A DNA stretch of 42,001 bases from Bacteroidetes bacterium QS_8_68_28 (GCA_003022485.1 PXTS01000032.1:1-42001); one strand, 5' to 3'; positions 19,263 through 27,647 are shown, counted from the first letter of the stretch. Numbers and translations are program-made. The notes: generated by a model from the sequence alone, not told the origin.

Positions 19263-19868
19263 CTACCGCTCGTCGAGCGTCGCCCCGATGCTGCCGCTCC
19301 CCTCTCCGGAGCGCAACGCGGCGCTTTCGACCATGCGTTTGGCGCGGAGGCGATCGCCGCCCTCGGCCACGAGGCGTACCACCTCCACTTGGCGGCGCGC
19401 CAGATGCCGCGCGAGCGCCTCGACCACGGCGGCGGCAGCGTGCGGGTGCCGCCGGCGCATCGTCTTGAGGTCGGGGCGGAAGAATCCCAGCACGCGCGTC
19501 TCGGTGGCCGCCTGGGCCGTCTCCATGCGAAGAAAGTCCCCCAGCAGTGAAAGATCGCCGAAGACCTCGCCGGGACCGGACTCGCGCAACTCGCCCCACT
19601 CGCCGCTTTCCCCCTCGGCGAGCAGACGCACGCGCCCGCTCTGCACGACGTAGAGACCCAGTCCGGGGTCTCCTTCGTAGTAAAGGAATTCCTCGCGGTG
19701 AAAGGTGCGGGTGTGCACCGCCTCGGCCAGCGCGCGTAACGCCCGCCTCGGGACGCTCTCGAAGACGGGCGTCTCGGCCAGCGTAGCGGCGGCTTCGCGC
19801 TCGTGCGCGTCCTCGCTGGGGCGTGCCAGACGCCGGTACGTGCGCCGCACGGCATTCCAGAGAGCCAT
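19263..19868 (-). CDS. Cyclic-nucleotide-binding domain protein without DNA-binding domain
   Basis: 201 residues. Residues about 30-140 form a Crp/Fnr-type cNMP-binding fold: PVFESVPRRALRALAEAVHTRTF, then GDPGLGLYVVQSGRVRL and a phosphate-binding-cassette-like ESGPGEVFGDLSLLGDFLRMETAQA. The C-terminal part is a helix with RRHPHAAAAVVEALARHLARR, then basic and acidic residues, and no helix-turn-helix is visible. The cassette has ETAQA where Crp has the Arg-Ser/Thr pair, so it may bind cAMP, another ligand or none. A role as a stand-alone sensor or adaptor is inferred. ATG 19868 follows a strongly pyrimidine-rich leader. It is probably co-transcribed with rlmD. Confidence 0.82.
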   Translation of the reverse strand: MALWNAVRRTYRRLARPSEDAHEREAAATLAETPVFESVPRRALRALAEAVHTRTFHREEFLYYEGDPGLGLYVVQSGRVRLLAEGESGEWGELRESGPGEVFGDLSLLGDFLRMETAQAATETRVLGFFRPDLKTMRRRHPHAAAAVVEALARHLARRQVEVVRLVAEGGDRLRAKRMVESAALRSGEGSGSIGATLDER

Positions 19869-19999
19869 CGGAGGGAAGAGGGAAAGGGGAAGAGGCAAGA
19901 GAGAAGATAGTCGCTGCGAGACTGTCCTCCCAAACGCCGTTTCCGGCTGCCGGCGTCCCCGACCCGCTCCCCTCTTCCCTATCTCCCCTTCCCCCCTTC
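19869..19999. repeat. Purine/pyrimidine-asymmetric inverted repeat
   Basis: The left side (19871-19905) is almost pure purine, built from ggaag/ggga blocks. The right side (19967-20000) is almost pure pyrimidine, built from cctcttccc/ccccttcc blocks. gggaagagg (19873-19881) has an exact reverse complement at 19971-19979. It forms the gap between the Omp85-family gene and the cyclic-nucleotide-binding gene. Confidence 0.6.
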
Positions 20000-22486
20000 C
20001 TAAAACGCGTGGCCGATGCCGAAGTGCAGGCGCGGCTCGGCAAGGCCGTTGGGGAACGGGTTGTCGTCTTGGAGCGGGTCGTGCACCTTGAAGGCCATGT
20101 CGAGGCGCACCACCAGGAAGTCCCAGTCCAGGCGCAGCCCTCCCCCGCTGCCCACGCCGATCTCCCCGAGGAAGTCGCCCGCCCGGAAGCGCAACGCATC
20201 GGGGCCGGGGTTGCGCAGGCCGATCCAGGCGTTGCCCGCGTCGACGAAGAGCGCGCCGATCCAGTCGGTGCTACCGAGCACGTCTTTTAGCAGCGTCTGG
20301 CGCAGCTCGACGGCGGCCTCAAGTTTGAGGTCGCCGCCGAGGAGGTTGGGCGCATCCCCAGTAAGGGTGTCGCCGGGGGCGGCGGGCCTTAGCTCGCGCA
20401 GCCCCCAGCCGCGCACGCTCGACCCGCCCCCGGCGTAGAAGCGACGCTCGAACGGAATCACGCCGGGCTGCCCGAGAGGGTGCGCCGCCCCCACGATGAA
20501 CTTGCCCGCCAGTACCGTCCCCGGTGTCAGCGGGCGGTAGCGCCGCGCGTCTCCCACGAAGCGCACGTAGGGGCGGTACCGCAGGCGGTTGGCCTCCTTC
20601 CCGCGCAGAAACGGCACCCCCGGCAAGCTGCTCTCCACGGTGTCGGGGGTGAGGGCCAGGCGGTCCAGCAGGGCCGGCACCACGCCGCCGACCTCGGCTG
20701 CGGCCTCGTAGCTGTACCCCTGGGCCCGCCGCAGAGAACCCGCCGTCGAGGCGCGCAGCGTGTAGCGATAGGCATCGCCGACCTGCGGGGCCGTGTAGTC
20801 TTCGAGAATGCGCACACGCTGCACTGGATCACGCACGATGGGGTCCTCGGGCGACCCGATCACGCGGTTAAGGAACTGGCGCTGGAAGCCCGCCAGCGTG
20901 TCGGGATTCGAGAGGCTCAGGTCTGCTACGTCCACCAGCGAGGTGAGCGTGGGGCTGTGCTGCATTTCCAGTCGCAGGCGCGCCTTCCCGCGTCCCCGGA
21001 TGATGAACCCGAGGTTCTCGCGCCGCGCGGTAAGCAGGCTCAGGCTCAGCCGGGTGCGTGCGTCGTAGAGCCCGCCATAGAGCCGGTCGAGCCTCTCGAA
21101 GGCGCCGACCAAGTACGGGTACGTCAGCGAAAGGGAGCCTTCGAGCTGGGCAGAGGAGAAAAGCGCCTCGCGCGCGCCTTCGTCGGGGTCGAAGTCCGAC
21201 GCGAGCGAGCCGGCCAGGCGGGCGCGAAAGGCTTCGCCCTGGCTGAGCAGATTGGCGTTCTGATAGGTGGCCCCGAGCCCGAAGCCCAATTCGTTGCTAA
21301 CGATCCCGCTACGCTGAAGCGCGAAGGTTTCCAGTTGCACGCTGTGGCGCGGGCGCGTGCGCAACGTGATGCGGTGCGGCAGCACGGGCGCGGCCAGCGA
21401 GTCGGGGCGGCGGGGGGCCTGCGCAGCAATGTCGGTGAAGGTGAAGAGGCCGGTGGCCTCGAGGCGGCGCTTGGTGGCCCGGCGGGCGGCGCGGCTGTAC
21501 CACTGGCCGGGGCGCAGGCGCAGGACGCGCTCCAGGAGGCGCGGGTCCAGCTTGCTTTCGCCCTGCATCTGCACCGTCACGGGGCGGGGGGCGCCTGCCC
21601 GCAGCCTCAACGTGTCGGCACGCGGGGCGGCCCCCTCCTCGGGCCCGTTGACGCGCACGCTGAGGCTGCCGACGCGGTAGCGCGAGCCGGGGCGCACGCG
21701 AAAGGCAATGTCAAAGGAGTCGGCGGCGGGCTGCGGGAAGACGAGCGCGCGCACCGAGTCGCGCGTGGCGCGGGCGTAACCGCCGTTGCGTAGAGAGTCG
21801 AGCAGGCGGGAGCGCTCCTGCAAAAAGCGCGCCTCGGAGTAACGCCGCCCGGCAGTGCGAAAGCGCAACGTGTCCGCGGAGCCGCCGAGCCGCGCGGTTC
21901 CCTCCTCCGGCCACAAGAGCGAGCTGCGCACGAGGCGCTGGCGCTGCGCCGGGGACAGGCGCTCCAGCCCCGTGTAGCGGGCGTAGCGAGCGTGAAGCGC
22001 CTCGCCCGGCTGGATCCGGAAGACAACGCGTACCTCTTCGGGATCTTCGGTAGGCTCGACCTCGGCGCGCACCTGCGCCTCGCGGAAACCCTCCTGCCGG
22101 TAGAAGGCCGTCAGGCGGTCCACGTCACCACGCAAGCGGGAACGGTCCAGCCGGGCCGGCGCCTCCCCGCCCCTTTGGAGCGCCCCCCCGACCTCGCCGC
22201 CGATGAAGTTGCCCAGCTCGTAAAGCCAGCGCCACCAAGTAAGGCCTGGAATCCCCAGCACGCGGCGGTTGGGCGCGGTGCGCACGCGGCGTGCCAGCGC
22301 GTCGCGTTCGAACGGGCCTTTGCCTTCGAAGCGCACACCGACGACGAGCGGGTCCTCCGCGCGGGCCGTCGTGTCTGCCGGCCCCGCCGTTCTCTGCGCC
22401 TGCGCCGGGCTGGCCCCCAGCAGCAACGTTCCCAGTACGAAAGCGGCGCCGCGCCACGCGACTTTTCTTATCACGCCTCGTGCCAT
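20000..22486 (-). CDS. Omp85-family outer membrane protein (BamA/TamA-like)
   Basis: Outer-membrane beta-barrel assembly or translocation protein of 828 residues. A signal peptide (hydrophobic WRGAAFVLGTLLLGASPAQA) is followed by POTRA-like modules: the first near residues 45-165 (VVGVRFEGKGPFERDALARRV ... LTAFYRQEGFREAQVRAEVEP), further ones to about 420 (RYSEARFLQERSRLLDSLRNGGYA). The C-terminal Omp85 barrel includes RRFYAGGGSSVRGW, equivalent to the conserved VRGF loop motif, and ends in the beta-signal-like FGIGHAF. Whether it is the housekeeping BamA or a TamA-like paralogue cannot be settled here; no skp or bam neighbours are present. ATG 22486 was chosen to begin the signal peptide. 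It stands alone between low-complexity gaps. Confidence 0.88.
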   Translation of the reverse strand: MARGVIRKVAWRGAAFVLGTLLLGASPAQAQRTAGPADTTARAEDPLVVGVRFEGKGPFERDALARRVRTAPNRRVLGIPGLTWWRWLYELGNFIGGEVGGALQRGGEAPARLDRSRLRGDVDRLTAFYRQEGFREAQVRAEVEPTEDPEEVRVVFRIQPGEALHARYARYTGLERLSPAQRQRLVRSSLLWPEEGTARLGGSADTLRFRTAGRRYSEARFLQERSRLLDSLRNGGYARATRDSVRALVFPQPAADSFDIAFRVRPGSRYRVGSLSVRVNGPEEGAAPRADTLRLRAGAPRPVTVQMQGESKLDPRLLERVLRLRPGQWYSRAARRATKRRLEATGLFTFTDIAAQAPRRPDSLAAPVLPHRITLRTRPRHSVQLETFALQRSGIVSNELGFGLGATYQNANLLSQGEAFRARLAGSLASDFDPDEGAREALFSSAQLEGSLSLTYPYLVGAFERLDRLYGGLYDARTRLSLSLLTARRENLGFIIRGRGKARLRLEMQHSPTLTSLVDVADLSLSNPDTLAGFQRQFLNRVIGSPEDPIVRDPVQRVRILEDYTAPQVGDAYRYTLRASTAGSLRRAQGYSYEAAAEVGGVVPALLDRLALTPDTVESSLPGVPFLRGKEANRLRYRPYVRFVGDARRYRPLTPGTVLAGKFIVGAAHPLGQPGVIPFERRFYAGGGSSVRGWGLRELRPAAPGDTLTGDAPNLLGGDLKLEAAVELRQTLLKDVLGSTDWIGALFVDAGNAWIGLRNPGPDALRFRAGDFLGEIGVGSGGGLRLDWDFLVVRLDMAFKVHDPLQDDNPFPNGLAEPRLHFGIGHAF

Positions 22487-22739
22487 ACGGATCTGAGCCT
22501 GCCTTCGCGTAGCCGCAGTGCCCGGCTCCCCCAGCGGGACGGGTGCGCCTCTGCGGCAGAGCATACGCTACGCCTCCGGCAGCGGAAAGATTCTGACGGC
22601 CCCGACTGGGAAGTCACACCTCCCCAGGCGCCCAATCCCCCCTGCTGGAAACAGCGAGCGGGCGGACTTCACTTTCACGGACTTCATTCTCACGGGCACG
22701 CCAGCGCCTCGAAGTCCCAGCGCTTCTCCCAGGACCGCG

Positions 22740-23726
22740 TCAGTAGTCGAAGGCGGCGCCCGGCTCTTCGGCCTTGCGGAGCATCTTCTGGTACTGCTCC
22801 GGCGTCATGCTCGGGGCAAAAAAGTAGACGGGATTGATCGGGCGGTCTTCCTCGGTGTTGCGCACTTCGTAGTGCAGGTGCGGCCCCGTCGAGCGGCCCG
22901 TGTTGCCGCTGTACGCGAACGTTTCACCGCGCTCCACTTCGTAGCCTTTCTCGATGCGGTCGGGAATGCGCGAGAGGTGCGCGTAGCGGGTCGTGTAGCC
23001 GGTCTTCTCATGCTTGATTTCGACGACCTTGCCGTAGCTGGCCGAGAAGTCCACGCGGCTTATCACGCCCTTGCCGGGAGCAGTAATGGGAGCCCCTTCG
23101 TCGAGCAAAATGTCGATGCCGGGATGCATCTTTTTGCCTTTCAGGATAGGGTGGTCGCGCCGCCCGAAGCCGCTGACGACGGGGCCGTTGGCCGGGAGCA
23201 TGGCCGGCAGGTGCGCCAGCTTGGTGCGGCGCCGCTCCGCCATGGCGGTCAGGCGAGCGTAGCTGCTTTTCTGCAAACGCATCTGGCGTTCCAGACGGTC
23301 GAGCGACTGCTCGGTCTTGCGCATCAGGCGCCCGGTCTTTCCGTCGAAGCGCTTGAACTCCTCGTGCGGCTCGGCTCCCCCGATGCCCACGCGGCGCACG
23401 TCTTCGCTGATCGGCTCGGCCTGAAGGAGCTTGCGGTAGAGGGTGCGGTCGGTCTTTTCGAGGGTGTCGAGCTGTTTCGAGAAGCGCTCCACGCGCTCGT
23501 CCACGTCGGCGACCTGCTCGCGGAGGGCCTCGTTCTCCGCCGCCAGGGCCGCCTCCTCGGGCGTGCTGATCCATCGCGCGTCCATCCCCCAGGCCAGCAG
23601 CACGGCAATCCCGAGCGCCAGCGTCAGCGTGCCGCCCGCCTGCCAGTAGCGCTTCGAACGCTTCGGCTCGACCTCCTTAAAGGAGCAGGTCTTCTGGTCG
23701 TAATAGTAGTATTTGTTCTCGGCCAT
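22740..23726 (-). CDS. Membrane-anchored M23 metallopeptidase
   Basis: Predicted peptidoglycan endopeptidase (LytM/NlpD type), 328 residues. A cytoplasmic N-terminus begins MAENKYYYYDQKTCSF and is followed by one membrane segment (about 31-48), a coiled coil (about 55-165) and the M23 domain. The domain has GRRDHPILKGKKMHPGIDI (zinc-binding His and Asp) and the HxH motif GPHLHYEV, so the catalytic residues are intact. The YYYYDQKTCSFKEVEPK opening resembles one I recall for Bacteroidota M23 proteins. The frame is open upstream to 23888 but reads as basic low-complexity sequence there. It is alone, with gaps of 253 bp downstream and 440 bp upstream. Confidence 0.92.
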   Translation of the reverse strand: MAENKYYYYDQKTCSFKEVEPKRSKRYWQAGGTLTLALGIAVLLAWGMDARWISTPEEAALAAENEALREQVADVDERVERFSKQLDTLEKTDRTLYRKLLQAEPISEDVRRVGIGGAEPHEEFKRFDGKTGRLMRKTEQSLDRLERQMRLQKSSYARLTAMAERRRTKLAHLPAMLPANGPVVSGFGRRDHPILKGKKMHPGIDILLDEGAPITAPGKGVISRVDFSASYGKVVEIKHEKTGYTTRYAHLSRIPDRIEKGYEVERGETFAYSGNTGRSTGPHLHYEVRNTEEDRPINPVYFFAPSMTPEQYQKMLRKAEEPGAAFDY

Positions 23727-24166
23727 CTGGACGGGTAACGGTCGGGCGATTCTCGAAAAGCGTTCAAAGGCGCGTGAGCCTGTCCGGTGACGGACGGCGC
23801 GCCCCGTTCGCCTGGGGAGCGGATAACGAACGCGGCGGATGGGAACGCGCACGCTTCCCGAAAGCGCACGCTTCTTCAGCGGCCTCACGAAAAGTTTACG
23901 GAGGCGCCCCGCAAAAATGCAACCGGCTCTACCCCGGCATTCATCAGCAGTTCCTGAAAGGCTTCCTCAAGGTCTTTTCTCAAGCGAGCTCTCCGTTCGA
24001 GGCTGCCGCGAGCGTGCTTCCTGACCCCTGCAGGGGAGCGTATCGTCCCGACGGAATGAAACACCCAGCGGGCACTTTTTCCCGGCTGGGGAGCCGCTTG
24101 AGGCGTCAGAGCGGGCGTTTTGTACTCTTTCAAAAACCGTGCCTTTCTTGTCGCGGCACGGCTTGC
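23727..24166. other. 440-bp gap with several hairpins, no supported gene
   Basis: The region is AT-richer than its surroundings. It holds a 12-bp perfect palindrome (CCCCTGCAGGGG, 24025-24036), a 9-bp bulged stem (24063-24071 with 24080-24089) and the hprK terminator. A minus-strand frame of 82 codons (24133-23885, TTG start inside the terminator) has plausible helical residues near its end but no homology that I can see. A structured RNA is possible, but I could not match tmRNA, SRP RNA or RNase P RNA. Confidence 0.4.
24131..24163 (-). terminator. Rho-independent terminator of hprK
   Basis: On the minus strand CCGTGCC (24161-24155), an 11-nt loop and GGCACGG (24143-24137) form a perfect 7-bp stem followed by TTTTT (24136-24132), starting 6 bp past the hprK stop codon. 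A textbook intrinsic terminator. Confidence 0.8.
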
Positions 24167-25204
24167 TCACTCGTAATCGTGCTCGAAATATGAAGTCCCA
24201 CGCTCCGGCGGACCCGCGCTGCGCTGCTGGTGGGTGCTCTTCTGGCGGATGCGCTCGGTGAGGCGCTCGGCGAAGACCTCCGCCGGGTCGTAGCCGTAGT
24301 GGCGCAGCAGGTGCGTCATGGCAATCGTCTCGCAAATGACGCCAATGTTCTTGCCGGGGGTGACGGGCACCTTCACCATCGGCAGCTCGACGTCCATCAC
24401 CTCACGCTTGTCAGAGATCATGGCCAGGCGCGTGTACTCCTCGTCTGCGTCCCAGGGCTGCATCTGAACGACCACCTCGATGCGTTTCTGGAAGCGAATC
24501 GCGCGGATGCCGTACATCGCGCGCACGTCCACCAAGCCCAGGCCGCGTACCTCCATGAAGTGCTGCACGAGGTCGGTCCCGGCTCCCATGAGGATGTCGC
24601 TCTCCTCGCGCGTGGCGATCACCACGTCGTCGGCGACGAGGCGGTGGCCGCGCTCCACGAGGTCGAGGGCCACCTCGCTCTTGCCGATGCCCGGCTCGCC
24701 GGTGAGGAGCAGCCCGATGCCGTACACGTCCACTAAGGCGCCGTGGATGGACTGCTGCGGGGCGAACTGGTCGCGCAGGAAGTCGCGCAGCTTTTCCATG
24801 AACCGCTCGGTGGGCGCAGGCGTGTAGAAGACGGGAATGTCGCGCGCGCCGGCCCGATCGAGGAGCACCTCGCCCAGGGCGTTGCCGGCGGTGACAACGA
24901 TGCAGGGCAACGGAAACCCCGTGAGGCGCTCGAAGGCGCGCTGGCGCCCCTCGGCCCCCAGGCTGTCGAGGTAGCGGCACTCGGTGTTGCCCAGCACCTG
25001 CACGCGCTGGTGGGTAAAGAGCTCGGTGTAGCCGGCCAACGCCAGCCCAGGGCGGTGCAAAATGGCCTCGGTGACGCGGCTGTCCTCGACGCTTGCGTGC
25101 TCGGCGTTGGCCGCTTCGAACTCCAGGCCCACCGCCTCGCGGAGCTGCTCGGCCATGAAGGCTACGCTGATCGCCTCCTTCTGAAAGGTCTGCGGCTCGC
25201 GCAT
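24167..25204 (-). CDS. hprK: HPr kinase/phosphorylase
   Basis: Bifunctional enzyme that phosphorylates and dephosphorylates a serine of HPr in carbon regulation. The 345-residue chain has an N-terminal domain (1-about 135), then the kinase core: SIHGALVDVYGIG with catalytic His154, the P-loop GEPGIGKSE (169-177), HRLVADDVV, and the family signature MEVRGLGLVDVRAMYGI. No HPr (ptsH) or PTS enzyme gene lies in the window, so the target is unknown here; many Bacteroidota keep hprK without a full sugar PTS. The ATG at 25204 opens a short extension before the core. The C-terminal tail (STHQQRSAGPPERGTSYFEHDYE) is probably disordered. moxR lies 108 bp upstream on the same strand. Confidence 0.93.
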   Translation of the reverse strand: MREPQTFQKEAISVAFMAEQLREAVGLEFEAANAEHASVEDSRVTEAILHRPGLALAGYTELFTHQRVQVLGNTECRYLDSLGAEGRQRAFERLTGFPLPCIVVTAGNALGEVLLDRAGARDIPVFYTPAPTERFMEKLRDFLRDQFAPQQSIHGALVDVYGIGLLLTGEPGIGKSEVALDLVERGHRLVADDVVIATREESDILMGAGTDLVQHFMEVRGLGLVDVRAMYGIRAIRFQKRIEVVVQMQPWDADEEYTRLAMISDKREVMDVELPMVKVPVTPGKNIGVICETIAMTHLLRHYGYDPAEVFAERLTERIRQKSTHQQRSAGPPERGTSYFEHDYE

Positions 25205-25312
25205 GGCGCTTCGCGGTTGCGGGTTGGGGAGTTGAAGGGTTCGGGATTCTCTTTTTCGGTCGGGGCGATCTCCCTGAAACCCTGAATACGAAACTCGAAA
25301 CCGCGCTGCGCA

Positions 25313-26308
25313 CTACGGTACGTCCACTGCTCCCAGCAGGCGTTTGACCACGTCGGCCTGGGTAACGCGCTCGGCCTCCGCCTCGTAGGTGAGGACCACG
25401 CGGTGCTGCATGACACTCGAGGCGACGGAGCGCACGTCCTCGGGCGTGACGTAGGCGCGGTGGCGCAGGAAAGCCATCGCGCGGGCGGCCAGGTTCAGGT
25501 TGATCGAGGCGCGCGGGCTGGCGCCGTACTCCACGAGCTGGCTGAGGTCGCCCACGCCGTGGTTCGAAGGGTTGCGCGAAGCCATTACCAGTTTCACGAT
25601 GTACTCCTCGACGCGCTCGTCTACGTAGAGTTCGTCGAGCACCTCGCGGGCCGAGAGGATGCGCTCGGGCGTGAGCACCGGCTCGGCGGCCTCGGGCGCG
25701 CCGGTGCGGGCCTTGCGGCGCATGATCTCCAGCTCGTCCTCCTCGGTGGGGTAGTCGACCTCCACTTTCAGCATGAAGCGATCCACCTGCGCTTCGGGGA
25801 GCGGGTAGGTCCCTTCCTGCTCGATGGGATTCTGCGTAGCCAGCACCAGAAAGGGCGGCCCGAGGCCGAAGGTCTCCTCACCGATGGTCACTTGCCGCTC
25901 CTGCATCGCCTCCAGCAGCGCCGATTGCACCTTCGCCGGCGAGCGGTTGATCTCATCGGCGAGGATGATGTTGGCAAAGATCGGTCCCTTGTTGATGAAA
26001 AAGTCCCCCTCCTTCTGGTTGTAGACGAGGGTCCCCAGGAGGTCGGCGGGCAGGAGGTCGGGGGTGAACTGGATGCGCTGGAAGTCCGCCCCGAGCGCGC
26101 CGGCGAGGGAACGCACCGTGAGCGTCTTGGCCAAGCCCGGCACACCCTCCAGAAGCACGTGCCCGTCGGCGAGGAGCCCGATCAAGAGGCGCTCGATCAT
26201 GTGGCGCTGCCCGACGACCACGCGGCCGATTTCGTCGAGCAGCTCGTTGGCCGCCGTGCTCTCTTTTTCGATACGCTTTTCGACGCGCTGAATGTCGAAC
26301 GGGGGCAC
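25313..26308 (-). CDS. MoxR-family AAA+ ATPase
   Basis: 331 residues. Hexameric ATPase of the MoxR branch, thought to act as a chaperone in maturing metal-centre enzymes or von Willebrand factor (VWA) domain proteins. Motifs: HVLLEGVPGLAKT (Walker A, degenerate GxxGxAKT as usual for MoxR), ADEINRSPAKVQSALLEAMQERQVTIG (Walker B), VLATQNPIEQEGTYPLPEAQVDRFMLK (sensor 1 and arginine-finger region) and YGASPRASINL (sensor 2). MoxR genes usually sit next to a DUF58 and VWA protein gene; none is found here, and the partners may be elsewhere. The start is GTG 26308, giving (M)PPFDIQRVEKR. It ends close to hprK. Confidence 0.92.
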   Translation of the reverse strand: MPPFDIQRVEKRIEKESTAANELLDEIGRVVVGQRHMIERLLIGLLADGHVLLEGVPGLAKTLTVRSLAGALGADFQRIQFTPDLLPADLLGTLVYNQKEGDFFINKGPIFANIILADEINRSPAKVQSALLEAMQERQVTIGEETFGLGPPFLVLATQNPIEQEGTYPLPEAQVDRFMLKVEVDYPTEEDELEIMRRKARTGAPEAAEPVLTPERILSAREVLDELYVDERVEEYIVKLVMASRNPSNHGVGDLSQLVEYGASPRASINLNLAARAMAFLRHRAYVTPEDVRSVASSVMQHRVVLTYEAEAERVTQADVVKRLLGAVDVP

Positions 26309-26323
26309 AGGCGGGCGGTTGTT

Positions 26324-26410
26324 GGTGGATGGTAAATGGTGAATGGTAGATGGTTCTCACGCTGCGATGGCCTTGCCGGGTGGACGACCATCTACGATCT
26401 ACCATCCACC
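26324..26410. repeat. Intergenic inverted repeat of ggtggatgg type
   Basis: The left arm (26324-26354) is a run of ggtRRatgg units. The right arm (26387-26410) is its reverse complement with one 7-nt unit missing and a few changes. It lies between mscS and moxR. Related arms occur at 28651-28725 and, with C/T and G/A transitions, at 5171-5205 and 33644-33698. Confidence 0.75.
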
Positions 26411-26441
26411 ATCTACGGACGGGCACTTCTCGAGGCACGCA

Positions 26442-27452
26442 TCACGACGACTGCGCCTGCTCCGCCTCTGGAGACGCGTCGGCCTCGGGATCGCCGTTTT
26501 CGCGGTACATCGAGCGCGGGAGCACTTCGTTGAGCTTTTCGCCACCGACGACGCCGAAGTCGAGGGTGCGAATGGGGAAGGGGATCGTAAGGTCGGTGTC
26601 GTCGTAGGCTTTCTTCAGCCGCATAATCGAGTCGCTCTGGGCGCGCAGGTAGTCCGTCTGCTTGGTGAACTCCACCCAGAAGCGCACCACGAAGTTCACC
26701 GAGCTATCGCCGAACTCGTTGTAGTAGAGGTCCACGCCCTTGCTGTCCTCGCGGTACTCGATGTTCTCGACGGTTTCGAGGGCGACTTGCTTGGCCTTTT
26801 CGAGGTCGTCGCCGTAGGCCACACCGCAGCTCAGGTCGATGCGGCGCATCCCGCGCTCGGAGTAGTTGATCATCGGGTGGCCCAGCACGTCCTGGTTGGG
26901 GATAATCACGCGCTGGCCCTGAAAGCTGTCGATGATGGTGGTGCGCAGGTTGATCTCCTCGACGATGCCGATGTGGTCGCCCGTTTCGAGGATGTCGCCC
27001 TCGCGAAAGGGCCGCCGGATCGCCAGCATGAACCCGCTGATGAAGTTGGCCGCGATGTCCTGGAACGCGAAGCCGAGCGCCAGCCCCACGACGCCGACTC
27101 CGGCCAGGAGCGCTGCGACCACTTCGCCGAGCTCGATGATCGTGAGCGCGATGAAGAGGCCCCCCACGATCATGCCGACGCGCGCGATGGTCGCCACGAG
27201 GTTGTTGGCGTGCTCGTATTCGGAGACGCGGCGCATCACGTTTCGCACGCCGCGCCGCACCAGCCGGGCCACCAGAAAGGTAAGCAAGATGACGACAAGT
27301 GCCAGCCCCAGCTTGGGAAGCAACTCGATAAGACCTGCCAGCCACGACTGGAGGTTTTCCACGAGCAGCTGGGAGGCGTCGCCGATGCTGGTGACGACCT
27401 CCTCCGACGAACCGGAGGCATTTCCCGACTGCGTACTGGATTGCAAGACCAT
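26442..27452 (-). CDS. mscS: Small-conductance mechanosensitive channel (MscS family)
   Basis: Inner-membrane channel that opens under membrane tension to release solutes after osmotic downshock. The 336-residue chain has an N-terminal Ser-rich part, TM1 (about 44-64, LGLALVVILLTFLVARL), TM2 (about 85-110) and the pore-lining TM3 with the Gly/Ala pattern VVAALLAGVGVVGLALGFAFQDIAANFISGFMLAIRRPF. The MscS beta domain follows (GDHIGIVEEINLRTTIIDSFQGQRVIIPNQDVL), then the alpha/beta domain and an acidic tail (GDPEADASPEAEQAQSS). Start ATG 27452; the open frame upstream is repeat DNA. The gene fits an organism exposed to changing salinity, which is an inference. Confidence 0.93.
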   Translation of the reverse strand: MVLQSSTQSGNASGSSEEVVTSIGDASQLLVENLQSWLAGLIELLPKLGLALVVILLTFLVARLVRRGVRNVMRRVSEYEHANNLVATIARVGMIVGGLFIALTIIELGEVVAALLAGVGVVGLALGFAFQDIAANFISGFMLAIRRPFREGDILETGDHIGIVEEINLRTTIIDSFQGQRVIIPNQDVLGHPMINYSERGMRRIDLSCGVAYGDDLEKAKQVALETVENIEYREDSKGVDLYYNEFGDSSVNFVVRFWVEFTKQTDYLRAQSDSIMRLKKAYDDTDLTIPFPIRTLDFGVVGGEKLNEVLPRSMYRENGDPEADASPEAEQAQSS

Positions 27453-27535
27453 CGCGGTAATGGATGGAGTAAGGAAAGGGGGCCTTGCCTCGGGGGTTTT
27501 CACACGAACAGTGTACGAAGGCGGCGCGGCACTGT

Positions 27536-27591
27536 CAATGCGCAAGTGCGCGGAGCGCGCGGCCAATGCGCAAGTGCGCGAAGCACGCGGC
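27536..27591. repeat. 28-bp tandem repeat, two copies
   Basis: Units 27536-27563 and 27564-27591 differ at two positions. Each contains the small hairpin GCGCaagtGCGC. They lie in the 195-bp gap between mscS and fmt, close behind the fmt stop codon in the minus direction. Confidence 0.85.
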
Positions 27592-27647
27592 GCAGGGCGC
27601 CTGGCGTTCTTCGCAGGGCAGCCCCCTCCCGCGCTGCGCACCAGGCG

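Noticed and set aside
23890-24130. tmRNA, SRP RNA or RNase P RNA in the structured gap
   Set aside because: The conserved blocks of these RNAs (tRNA-like end with CCA, GGTCAGG...GGAAGCAGCC, GAGGAAAGTCC) are not found. A short GGTCAGGAAGCA resemblance is too weak.
23885-24133. 82-codon minus-strand frame in the 440-bp gap
   Set aside because: Its TTG start lies in the hprK terminator and no homology is visible; kept only as a possibility within the gap entry.
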